A stretch of DNA of 5,280 nt from an uncultured Collinsella sp. (GCA_900555355.1 USKV01000119.1:1-5280); one strand, 5' to 3'. Positions 1-5,200 are shown, counted from the first letter of the stretch. Numbers and translations are program-made. Notes: generated by a model from the sequence alone, not told the origin.

Positions 1-104
1 CGGAGGGGCCGGATATAAGGTTTCCTGCTCTACAGTCCTGCGCAAGACGAAGGCCACTTCTTTGCGTGCGGAACTCGCGATAAACCTTATATCCGGCCCC
101 TCCG
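1..104 (+). repeat. Structured interspersed repeat, copy 1
   Basis: A long hairpin. Bases 1-23 are perfectly complementary to 82-104 (23 bp). The enclosed segment contains a second hairpin: CGCAA (41-45) pairs with TTGCG (62-66), and GAAG (49-52) pairs with CTTC (57-60) around a GCCA loop. The core includes CTCTACAGTCCTG on the left and GCGGAACTCGCGATAAA on the right. Both recur in copy 2 (4920-5046) and, inverted, in copy 3 (5201-5280). The apical stem here is shorter than in the other copies. It could be a REP/MITE-like DNA element or a structured RNA; the sequence does not decide. The left end coincides with the window edge, so the arm may extend further. Confidence 0.85.
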
Positions 105-117
105 TCCGGGGACCTTT

Positions 118-131
118 CTGTATCGATATAG
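118..131. other. Near-perfect short palindrome
   Basis: CTGTATCGATATAG is a 14-base palindrome with one non-Watson-Crick pair (G120/T129). It lies 14 bases past repeat copy 1. It may be a protein-binding site or chance; no promoter is clearly associated with it. Confidence 0.25.
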
Positions 132-221
132 CTTCTGGGCTGGTTTGGCGTCGACAACGTCCAGCAAGGTTAACAAGCCAGCGTCGAATTTTCGGCGTTC
201 TTTAGTTGAAAGAAAAGAAGG

Positions 222-244
222 TGTGCGGAGCTTTGCTCCGCACA
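222..244. terminator. GC-rich hairpin, possible terminator (orientation unclear)
   Basis: TGTGCGGAGC pairs perfectly with GCTCCGCACA around a TTT loop. On the plus strand only three T residues follow. On the minus strand the stem is followed by CCTTCTTTTCTTT, which is more U-rich, so it could end a minus-strand transcript. No gene inside the window clearly uses it. Confidence 0.4.
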
Positions 245-251
245 TTTGGGA

Positions 252-297
252 TGGGAGCCCCCGAGAGCGCCGCCCGGCTCCCACCGCTCTTGGGGGC
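252..297 (+). other. Two mutually exclusive hairpins
   Basis: The segment can fold two ways. One stem pairs 252-259 with 276-283 (8 bp). The other pairs 257-269 with 285-297 (13 bp including one G-U, loop 270-284). They share bases 257-259, and the second stem's loop contains the first stem's 3' arm, so both cannot form together. No T-run follows the stronger stem. This could be a regulatory RNA segment or just GC-rich palindromic DNA. Confidence 0.35.
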
Positions 298-395
298 ATC
301 TCTCAAGCAAAAACTGTCGTTGGGTAAAGTCCGAGGTCAGTGGCGTTTTATACCGAGAAATTCAAAAAAAGTTGAAAATTCATTACAAATTTGCG

Positions 396-424
396 TTGAC
401 TTTAGGTAACTAAAGTTTCATACT
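396..424 (+). promoter_or_regulatory. Sigma70-type promoter with palindrome in spacer
   Basis: TTGACT (396-401) matches the -35 consensus at five of six positions. After a 17-base spacer, CATACT (419-424) matches the -10 at four of six. An A/T-rich tract lies directly upstream (358-393). The predicted transcription start is near 431, giving a leader of about 235 bases ahead of cstA. The spacer holds the dyad ACTTTAG (399-405) GTAA CTAAAGT (410-416), a good position for a repressor operator. Its TTAGGT half resembles DtxR/IdeR-type sites only loosely, so the regulator is unknown. Confidence 0.6.
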
Positions 425-442
425 CCTTTTCAACCACTGGGG

Positions 443-471
443 GATGTGAACACGCACGGATCGTTCACATC
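443..471 (+). other. Leader hairpin near predicted 5' end
   Basis: GATGTGAAC (443-451) pairs perfectly with GTTCACATC (463-471) around an 11-base loop. It would be the first stem of the leader transcript. The same 5' arm can alternatively pair over seven bases (446-452) with TGTTCAC at 497-503, which lies at the start of the leader peptide, so this hairpin may influence access to that start. Confidence 0.5.
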
Positions 472-495
472 ATGATTGAAGAGGATTTCTCAGAC

Positions 496-540
496 ATGTT
501 CACGCATCAGCTAAACATTATCAGCGTAGTAATTATCTGA
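496..540 (+). CDS. Putative Ile/Val-rich leader peptide of attenuator
   Basis: A 14-codon frame encodes MFTHQLNIISVVII and ends in TGA. Six of its last seven residues are Ile or Val, with a Leu just before, a pattern close to the ISVVVIII stretch of the E. coli ilvGMEDA leader peptide. GAGGA at 481-485 sits ten bases before ATG 496 and is a plausible ribosome binding site. An in-frame ATG at 472 would give 22 residues but has no clear site of its own. The stop codon lies in the 3' arm of the hairpin 503-510/537-544, and a strong terminator follows at 592-630. The inferred role is to sense charged Ile/Val tRNA: a ribosome stalled in the control codons would change folding of the leader and let transcription continue into cstA. 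The peptide itself probably has no function. It is too short for normal gene callers. Confidence 0.6.
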   Translation: MFTHQLNIISVVII

Positions 541-580
541 TGCGGGTTAGCACATACAGCTAGCCCGTACGATAACGGGC
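503..580 (+). promoter_or_regulatory. Overlapping leader stems of the putative attenuator
   Basis: Three successive stems overlap at their ends. CGCATCAG (503-510) pairs with CTGATGCG (537-544). GGGTTAGC (544-551) pairs with GCTAGCCC (559-566, one G-U). GCCCGT (563-568) pairs with ACGGGC (575-580). The second and third cannot coexist, and the first and second share base 544. Arm 503-510 lies in leader codons just before the Ile/Val run, and arm 537-544 covers the stop codon, as expected for a pause hairpin. I did not find a clear antiterminator that sequesters the terminator's 5' arm, so the switching mechanism is unproven. Confidence 0.45.
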
Positions 581-591
581 GGCTGATGAAG

Positions 592-630
592 ATGAGGGCC
601 GTCGAGCGCAACCGACGGCCCTCATTTTTT
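592..630 (+). terminator. Intrinsic terminator in cstA leader (attenuator)
   Basis: ATGAGGGCCGTCG (592-604) pairs perfectly over 13 bp with 613-625 around an eight-base loop and runs into six T residues (625-630). It stands between the promoter at 396-424 and the cstA start at 666. The only frame upstream of it is the short leader peptide. A strong terminator in this place would block cstA unless read-through is controlled, which is the main argument for attenuation. Confidence 0.85.
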
Positions 631-650
631 ATGTCTAGGAAGTTCTTTTT

Positions 651-668
651 AGAGGAGGAAATGTAATG
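651..668 (+). promoter_or_regulatory. cstA ribosome binding site with ATG-TAA-TG overlap
   Basis: AGAGGAGGAA (651-660) is a near-ideal Shine-Dalgarno sequence. It is followed by ATGTAATG, in which an ATG at 661 is closed at once by TAA (664-666), and that stop overlaps the real ATG at 666. Spacing of two bases disfavours 661 and seven bases favours 666. The start-stop could be accidental or could tune initiation. Confidence 0.75.
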
Positions 669-2555
669 AACGGAGTTTTGCTCATGGTTGTGGCCGCGGC
701 GGTGCTCGCCTGCGGCTATCTGGGCTATGGCCGCTGGCTGGCCAACAAGTGGGGCGTTGACAAAGAGGCCCTCACGCCGGCCAAGCGCATGAAGGACGGC
801 AACAGCTTCTCGCCCGTCTCCGCCTTCACCGCGTTCTCGCACCAGTTCAGCTCGATCTGCGGTGCTGGCCCTGTCACGGGTACGATCGTCGCCATGGCCT
901 TTGGCTGGCTGCCTGTCGTGCTCTGGGTCCTCGTCGGCGGCATCTTCTTTGGTGCCGTCCACGACTTTGGTGCCCTGTACGCTTCGATGAAGAACAACGG
1001 CAAGTCGCTCGCTCAGCTCATCGAGAAGTACATCGGCAAGACCGGCCGTCGCCTGTTCCTGCTGTTCTGCTGGCTGTTCTGCATCATTGTCATCGCCGCC
1101 TTCACCGACATGGTCTGCAAGACGTTCATGTTCACCCCGGCCGTTGACGCTTCTGGTGCTGCTACCGGTACCGTCGACTTCACCAAGTCCTATGCCGCCG
1201 GCTGCGCTGGTACCATCTCCATCCTGTTCACCTTCGTCGCTATCGCCTTTGGTTGGGCCCAGAAGAAGTTCAACCTTACCGGTGCTGCCGAGTTCGTCAC
1301 CGGCGTTATCCTCATGGTTCTCATGTTCGCCGTCGGTATGCAGTTCCCGGTCTACTTGGATAAGTTCCAGTGGTTCGCCGTCGTCATGGTCTACCTGGTC
1401 TTCGCTGGCGCTATGCCCATCCAGATGCTCAAGACCCCGCGTGACTACCTCACTTCCATCATGATGATCGTCATGATCGTCTGCGCTGTCCTCGGCATCG
1501 TCGTCCTGGGCGTCAACGGTCAGGCCACTATCACCGCTCCGGTCTTCACCGGCTTCTCCACTGCCTCCGGCATGATGTTCCCGGTCCTGTTCGTCTCCGT
1601 CGCTTGCGGTGCTCTCTCCGGTTTCCACAGCCTCGTTTCTTCCGGCACCTCTTCTAAACAGGTCGAGAAGGAGCAGGACGCCGTCAAGGTCGGTTACGGC
1701 GCCATGATCGTCGAGTCCTTCGTTGGCATCCTTGCCATCATCGTCGCCGGCATCATGTTCTCCGATATGAACACCGCCGGTACTGGCGCCCTCAACGCCG
1801 GTGTCGCTTCCACCCCGTTCCAGATCTTCGCCGCTGGCATCTCCCGCGGTATGCAGGCCTTCGGTGTTGACGGCACGCTCGCTACTGTCTTCATGACCAT
1901 GAACGTCTCCGCTCTGGCCCTGACCTCGCTCGACGCTGTCGCCCGCATCGCCCGCACTTCGTTCTCTGAGTTCTTTGCCCAGACCAACGACGCCCTGGCC
2001 ATCGAGTCCAAGGCCGGCTACATGAAGGTCCTCGGCAACCCCTGGTTCGCCACGGTCGTCACCCTGCTTCCCGGTCTCGCCCTCGCTTTTGGTGGCTATG
2101 CCAACATCTGGCCGCTCTTTGGTGCTTCCAACCAGCTGCTCGGCGGCATGACCATGATCACCCTCGCCGTGTTCTGCAAGTGCACCGGCCGCAAGGGCTG
2201 GATGCTCTACGTGCCCGTCGCCTTCCTGCTCTGCTGCACCTTCACCTCGCTGGTCCAGAGCGCCATGGGCTGCATGGCCGCTGTCCAGGCTTACGGCTTC
2301 TTCGGCACCATCCCGGCTACCGCCACCACGGCCGCCGTCTCCGTCGCCGCCACCAAGGGCCTGCAGCTCGTCTTTGCCGTCCTGCTGATGGTCCTGGGCC
2401 TCATCGTTGCCGTCAACTGCCTCAAGGAGTTCTTCGGCAAGGAGGCCGGTTCCATGCCCGACGAGGAGCCCGAGTGGTCCGAGATGGGCAAGGCCGAGTA
2501 TGGCCGCGCTGCTGCTGCCGAGGCTCCCACCGACGCCGAGGCTGCCAAGGCCTAG
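666..2555 (+). CDS. cstA: CstA-family carbon starvation / peptide or pyruvate transporter
   Basis: Encodes a 629-residue polytopic inner-membrane protein with about 14 hydrophobic segments, roughly at residues 3-21, 76-98, 128-148, 180-198, 207-228, 235-252, 263-284, 303-322, 346-366, 404-425, 459-479, 483-503, 511-530 and 563-586. CstA family signatures are clear: HQFSSICGAGPVTGT (59-73), FGWLPVVLW followed by GAVHDFGAL (79-104), SSGTSSKQVEKEQDAVKVGYG (325-345), and PLFGASNQLLGG (483-494). The CstA core is followed by the usual C-terminal membrane region and a short acidic, Ala-rich tail (587-629). E. coli CstA and BtsT, at about 700 residues, are somewhat longer. Known relatives take up peptides or pyruvate, probably with protons; the substrate here cannot be read from sequence. 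ATG 666 is chosen because AGGAGG (653-658) lies seven bases upstream. The gene is alone in its unit: a leader with a terminator and Ile/Val leader peptide precedes it, and a strong terminator follows. Its strong preference for C-ending codons suggests high expression and explains the long antisense open frames. Confidence 0.93.
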   Translation: MNGVLLMVVAAAVLACGYLGYGRWLANKWGVDKEALTPAKRMKDGNSFSPVSAFTAFSHQFSSICGAGPVTGTIVAMAFGWLPVVLWVLVGGIFFGAVHDFGALYASMKNNGKSLAQLIEKYIGKTGRRLFLLFCWLFCIIVIAAFTDMVCKTFMFTPAVDASGAATGTVDFTKSYAAGCAGTISILFTFVAIAFGWAQKKFNLTGAAEFVTGVILMVLMFAVGMQFPVYLDKFQWFAVVMVYLVFAGAMPIQMLKTPRDYLTSIMMIVMIVCAVLGIVVLGVNGQATITAPVFTGFSTASGMMFPVLFVSVACGALSGFHSLVSSGTSSKQVEKEQDAVKVGYGAMIVESFVGILAIIVAGIMFSDMNTAGTGALNAGVASTPFQIFAAGISRGMQAFGVDGTLATVFMTMNVSALALTSLDAVARIARTSFSEFFAQTNDALAIESKAGYMKVLGNPWFATVVTLLPGLALAFGGYANIWPLFGASNQLLGGMTMITLAVFCKCTGRKGWMLYVPVAFLLCCTFTSLVQSAMGCMAAVQAYGFFGTIPATATTAAVSVAATKGLQLVFAVLLMVLGLIVAVNCLKEFFGKEAGSMPDEEPEWSEMGKAEYGRAAAAEAPTDAEAAKA

Positions 2556-2594
2556 TCAGCTTGATGGGCTAGCCGTTCCATCCATATGACTCGG

Positions 2595-2633
2595 AAAGAC
2601 CGGGTCCGCAACGACGCGGACTCGGTCTTTTTT
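2595..2633 (+). terminator. Intrinsic terminator after cstA
   Basis: AGACCGGGTCCGC (2597-2609) pairs with 2616-2628 over 13 bp including one G-U, around loop AACGAC, and continues into a T-run (2628-2633). A-residues at 2595-2596 can extend the stem into the T-run. It lies about 40 bases past the cstA stop and separates cstA from the next gene. Confidence 0.92.
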
Positions 2634-2674
2634 CATGCAAAAGCGGGCGACGCCCGAGTGTTCTCGCAGATGTT

Positions 2675-2723
2675 TTGCGTGGATAAGGGCGCGCGTTGTA
2701 CCATATAGACGTATATGTGTACA
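2675..2723 (+). promoter_or_regulatory. Candidate promoter and AT-rich operator dyad
   Basis: TTGCGT (2675-2680) and TACCAT (2699-2704), spaced by 18, form a modest promoter candidate (each four of six to consensus). Over and just after the -10 lies a dyad: TGTACCATATA (2697-2707), spacer GACG, then TATATG and GTACA (2712-2723) with a single T bulge, giving 11 paired positions. A second overlapping dyad is ATATGT (2713-2718), GT, ACATAT (2721-2726). The placement over the promoter and just before the ribosome binding site suits a repressor. The downstream protein has its own winged-helix-like domain, so autoregulation is possible but unproven. Confidence 0.45.
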
Positions 2724-2738
2724 TATGAAAGGGGCCCC

Positions 2739-4913
2739 GTGGCCAAGACGGTATATTCCGATAACCAAAATAATGTCGATGCCCTGGCTGAACGTCTGAG
2801 CAGCCAGACGTCGCTTTCTGCCGAGCGTGCCAAGCTGGTTGCCTACGACCTGCTCTGCCGCAAGGCGCTCAAGATTAAGTCGAGTGCGCTGGCGCAAATT
2901 TTCCGCTCCGTCGATAAGGAATGTGACACCAAGGCGATGCGCGATGAACTTATCGCGGCAAATATCGTGACCAAGATCGAGGGTAGCGGCATTAACGGGC
3001 GCCCGGCGTTCTATACCATCAATGCCGAGATTCGCGATGCCCAGGAGCAGCCTGCCGAGTCCGTCGAGGATTTTGTCGTCGAGGATTCCGCTGACGTGCC
3101 TGCTGTGGAAGAAACTGCTCCGCGTGAGCATGTCGATACCGATGAGTTGCTCGATGAGAACGTCGTGCGTGCCTTTACGGCCAAGGCAGGACGCGGCGGT
3201 TTTGGCGGGGGTGGCAAGCGCGATGCGCAGCGCCGCGCCCAGCAGGAGCGCTTCCGTCGCGCCGTTGCTCGAAAGGGTGAGACGGATGCTGAGGCTCTTG
3301 AGACTGAGGTTGCTGCCGAGTCGCAGAAGCCCGCGAGGGAGCAAAAGCCCGTGGAGGCCCAAGAGCCCAAGCGTCGTCGCGGTGCTCACTTTAAGACTGC
3401 ACAGCAGGATGCCGCGCGTGAGGTTGAAGAGTCTTCTGAGGTTGCAGACGATGTTGAGGAGTCTGCCAAGAAGGCTCCGGGTTCGTGTCGTCCCGGCCGC
3501 GGTTTTGCGGGACGTGCGTATCCCGTAAAGCGTCAGGAGAAGGGCGAGTCGGTTTCGACCACCCAGGACGAGAAGGCCGTTGAGCCGGTGGCTCGCGAGC
3601 AAAAGCCTGTTGAGCCGCGGCTTGAGGTTGATGCCGAGGCCAAGGGCCAGCAGCCTACTGATGAGCAGGCGGAGCAGGGCGCGTCGAGCAAGCCTCGCCG
3701 CCGTCGCCATCGTGGGGGCCGCAGTTCCCATGTCGAGACTGCAACCGAGAAGACCACGCCGCAGAACGAGGATGCGAAGGCCGAGGTTTCTTCGGGGCAG
3801 CCTAAGCGCCAGCCGGCGAAGGAGAGCAAGTTCGATCGTCCGCAGAAGCAGGCGTCTATGCCGAAGCACGAGCGCAATTCCCAGGGCGATTCTAAGCGCA
3901 AGTCTCAGAAGAAGCCGGAGTCTGCCGCAGCAGATACTGCTGCCCAGCAGCCCAAGTCGTCCGTCCACGGCGAGGTCTCGGCGTTTGCCCTTGCCCGCGT
4001 TTTAGGCAGGCAGCTGCTCAAGGTTGTCCCCACGCCTATGGCGCTCTCCAAGATCAAGGAGCAGCAGACACAGATCGTAAAGGTCGAGGGCAAGGACGGC
4101 AAAAAGGCTCCGCAGCGCACTCAGCACAACGAGATGTCCAACCGCAAGATTGCCGAGGAAATCGCAATCATCCAGGCTTGGATCGAGCAGAACCGAGGTG
4201 CCGATACGCCGGTTGCCTCGCGCCGCCAGCGTGCCTACCAGATCTTTAACGACGAGAAGGCTTTTGACGGCAAGCACGGTGAGCGCCTGATCAGGCGTAT
4301 GACCGAAAAGGGCATCAGCATGCAGGCGATCAAGGTCGCTCCCAATCGCCCCGTGCACTTTACGGGTTTCTTTACGCTGGGTGCCGACAAGCCGTTCATT
4401 ATGGTCGAGAACCTGGATACTTATGACGAGATCGTCAAGCTCCTGCGCGGACGTAAACATGCCAAGCTCTTTGGTACCAAGGTGGGCGGCGTAATCTTTG
4501 GCGGCGGCTGCAAGGCGAGCGTCTCGCACGCACTGGATGATTATCTGGCCGAGATTGGCTATCGCTTTAACTACGTCTACTATGTGGGCGATATCGACCG
4601 CGAGGGCGCGCGCATCGTCGAGCAGGCTCGCAATGCCAATGTGGTTGAGATTCGCCTGCATGCCGGCATGTACCGCGCCATGCTCGCCGAGCATAGGCGT
4701 CGCGTGAAGGCCGGCGGCGCGTGCGAGCCCGCTGCTGCCAACCAGGGCGTGCCGCAGAACCTGGCGGCGACGATTAAGGATCTGCCCATGGTTACGCGCG
4801 TGCAGTTCCGCAACGTGCTGCGCGAGGGCGGGCGTATTCCGCAGGAGATCCTGATGACCGCAGACTATCGGGATGGCGACTCGGGAAGCTTCGACCGCAT
4901 GCTCAACAACTAG
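2739..4913 (+). CDS. Orphan JetD-like (DUF2220) Toprim protein with winged-helix N-terminus
   Basis: Encodes 724 residues from GTG 2739, chosen because AAAGGGG (2728-2734) lies just upstream. The in-frame ATG 2715 would add eight residues, has no ribosome binding site and sits inside a dyad. Residues about 45-95 look like a winged helix-turn-helix: helices, then the hairpin IVTKIEGSGINGRPAFYTIN (76-95). Residues about 100-405 are a low-complexity, Lys/Arg/Glu/Gln/Ala-rich linker, probably disordered, with Gly/Arg-rich patches. The C-terminal part resembles the DUF2220 domain of Wadjet JetD: FNDEKAFD (503-510), then IMVENLDTYDE with E557, then YYVGDIDREG with D618 and D620. The Glu plus Asp-x-Asp set matches the metal-binding residues of Toprim nucleases and of the related Spo11/topoisomerase VI A fold, so catalysis may be retained. 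JetD cuts DNA with the JetABC SMC complex, but no jetA, jetB or jetC gene is visible here; neighbours are cstA and repeats. The actual role is unknown: DNA cleavage, repair or defence are possible. Family call is from motif pattern only. Confidence 0.75.
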   Translation: MAKTVYSDNQNNVDALAERLSSQTSLSAERAKLVAYDLLCRKALKIKSSALAQIFRSVDKECDTKAMRDELIAANIVTKIEGSGINGRPAFYTINAEIRDAQEQPAESVEDFVVEDSADVPAVEETAPREHVDTDELLDENVVRAFTAKAGRGGFGGGGKRDAQRRAQQERFRRAVARKGETDAEALETEVAAESQKPAREQKPVEAQEPKRRRGAHFKTAQQDAAREVEESSEVADDVEESAKKAPGSCRPGRGFAGRAYPVKRQEKGESVSTTQDEKAVEPVAREQKPVEPRLEVDAEAKGQQPTDEQAEQGASSKPRRRRHRGGRSSHVETATEKTTPQNEDAKAEVSSGQPKRQPAKESKFDRPQKQASMPKHERNSQGDSKRKSQKKPESAAADTAAQQPKSSVHGEVSAFALARVLGRQLLKVVPTPMALSKIKEQQTQIVKVEGKDGKKAPQRTQHNEMSNRKIAEEIAIIQAWIEQNRGADTPVASRRQRAYQIFNDEKAFDGKHGERLIRRMTEKGISMQAIKVAPNRPVHFTGFFTLGADKPFIMVENLDTYDEIVKLLRGRKHAKLFGTKVGGVIFGGGCKASVSHALDDYLAEIGYRFNYVYYVGDIDREGARIVEQARNANVVEIRLHAGMYRAMLAEHRRRVKAGGACEPAAANQGVPQNLAATIKDLPMVTRVQFRNVLREGGRIPQEILMTADYRDGDSGSFDRMLNN
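3186..3950 (+). other. Low-complexity Arg/Gly and charged linker coding segment
   Basis: This part of the JetD-like gene encodes alternating acidic and basic low-complexity sequence. Visible elements are a Gly/Arg patch GRGGFGGGGKR, basic clusters PKRRRGAHFK and PRRRRHRGGRSS, and the heptapeptide REQKPVE occurring twice (coded near 3335-3355 and 3596-3616). Such linkers often bind nucleic acid non-specifically. The biased composition also creates long meaningless open frames on the minus strand. Confidence 0.7.
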
Positions 4914-4919
4914 GGCGTT

Positions 4920-5046
4920 CGGCCCCGGGAGAGCGGGGACACCGGCTTAGGTTTCCTGCTCTACAGTCCTGCTCACGACGGAGGCCACATTAAGTGGCCT
5001 CCTGTTCGTGCGGAACTCGCGATAAACTTAGCCCGTGCCGGGGCCG
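4920..5046 (+). repeat. Structured interspersed repeat, copy 2
   Basis: Shares with copy 1 an identical 24-base left core (4949-4972, including CTCTACAGTCCTG) and a 21-base right core (5007-5027). Its apical hairpin is GGAGGCCAC (4980-4988), ATTAA loop, GTGGCCTCC (4994-5002), with CACGA (4974-4978) pairing with TCGTG (5006-5010) below it. The outer arms also pair: CACCGGCT (4940-4947) with AGCCCGTG (5030-5037) with one C-C mismatch, and CGGCCCCGG (4920-4928) with CCGGGGCCG (5038-5046). It begins seven bases after the JetD-like stop codon, so it would be transcribed with that gene and might stabilise or end its mRNA. Confidence 0.85.
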
Positions 5047-5056
5047 CTGAGCCCTG

Positions 5057-5084
5057 ACCTGCCAATATGGGACAGGTTTGTTTT
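5057..5084 (+). terminator. Weak terminator-like hairpin
   Basis: ACCTGCC (5057-5063) pairs with GG-A-CAGGT (5070-5077) over seven base pairs with one bulged A, loop AATATG, followed by TTGTTTT. It may be the real terminator of the JetD-like gene, read after repeat copy 2. The stem is short, so confidence is moderate. Confidence 0.5.
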
Positions 5085-5200
5085 GGTCGGTTTTATCTGG
5101 GAAAATGCTGTTGCAGATATCTACAGATCTGAAATCTGACTACTGATTAGACTGTACAACTTAAATAGCGAGCGGCACTAACCAGCCCTTTTGCTTGCGC
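5085..5200. other. AT-rich intergenic stretch with CAGAT dyads
   Basis: No gene or convincing promoter is seen. At 5114-5138 there are overlapping symmetric sites: AGATATCT (5115-5122), CAGATCTG (5124-5131), and an outer CAGAT (5114-5118) facing ATCTG (5134-5138). These could be binding sites for a regulator of a gene beyond the window. Confidence 0.35.

Larger units (their letters stand above)
105..395. other. Intergenic region without a convincing gene
   Basis: About 290 bases between repeat copy 1 and the cstA promoter. Short open frames exist on both strands (for example 87-299 on the minus strand), but they overlap the repeat and hairpins and have no clear ribosome binding site. Three stems are visible on the plus strand: 139-147 with 174-182 (9 bp including a G-U), 222-231 with 235-244 (10 bp), and 257-269 with 285-297 (13 bp including a G-U). 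The last stretch, 358-393, is A/T-rich and may act as an upstream element for the promoter at 396. Confidence 0.6.

Noticed and set aside
1..104. CRISPR array formed by the repeats
   Set aside because: The copies are far apart, in mixed orientation, and without regular short spacers.
87..299. Minus-strand 70-codon frame in the upstream intergenic region
   Set aside because: It overlaps the repeat arm and two strong hairpins, lacks a clear ribosome binding site and has no recognisable domain. It is the least implausible of the small frames, since no other gene covers it, but support is too thin.
446..470. TGTGA...TCACA resembling a CRP site
   Set aside because: The half-sites are too far apart (CRP needs a six-base spacer), and the segment is better explained as a leader hairpin downstream of the promoter.
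431..640. Metabolite riboswitch in the cstA leader
   Set aside because: I compared it by eye with known classes (c-di-GMP, T-box, lysine, glycine, SAM and others) and saw no diagnostic conserved core. The Ile/Val leader peptide explains the layout better.
507..1628. Long minus-strand open frame (373 codons) opposite cstA
   Set aside because: It lies antisense to a clear CstA gene, its product is a low-complexity Asp/Glu/Gly/His-rich sequence, and it is explained by the C-ending codon bias of cstA.
2715..2738. ATG 2715 as start of the JetD-like gene
   Set aside because: It has no Shine-Dalgarno sequence and lies within a dyad close to the predicted transcription start. GTG 2739 has AAAGGGG just upstream.
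2556..3968. Long minus-strand open frame (470 codons) opposite the JetD-like gene
   Set aside because: The product is Leu/Arg-rich low complexity, antisense to the biased linker, and the frame runs through the cstA terminator. No ribosome binding site or family resemblance is seen.
4002..4694. Minus-strand open frame (230 codons) opposite the Toprim domain
   Set aside because: It is antisense to a region with conserved Toprim motifs, so it is a shadow frame.
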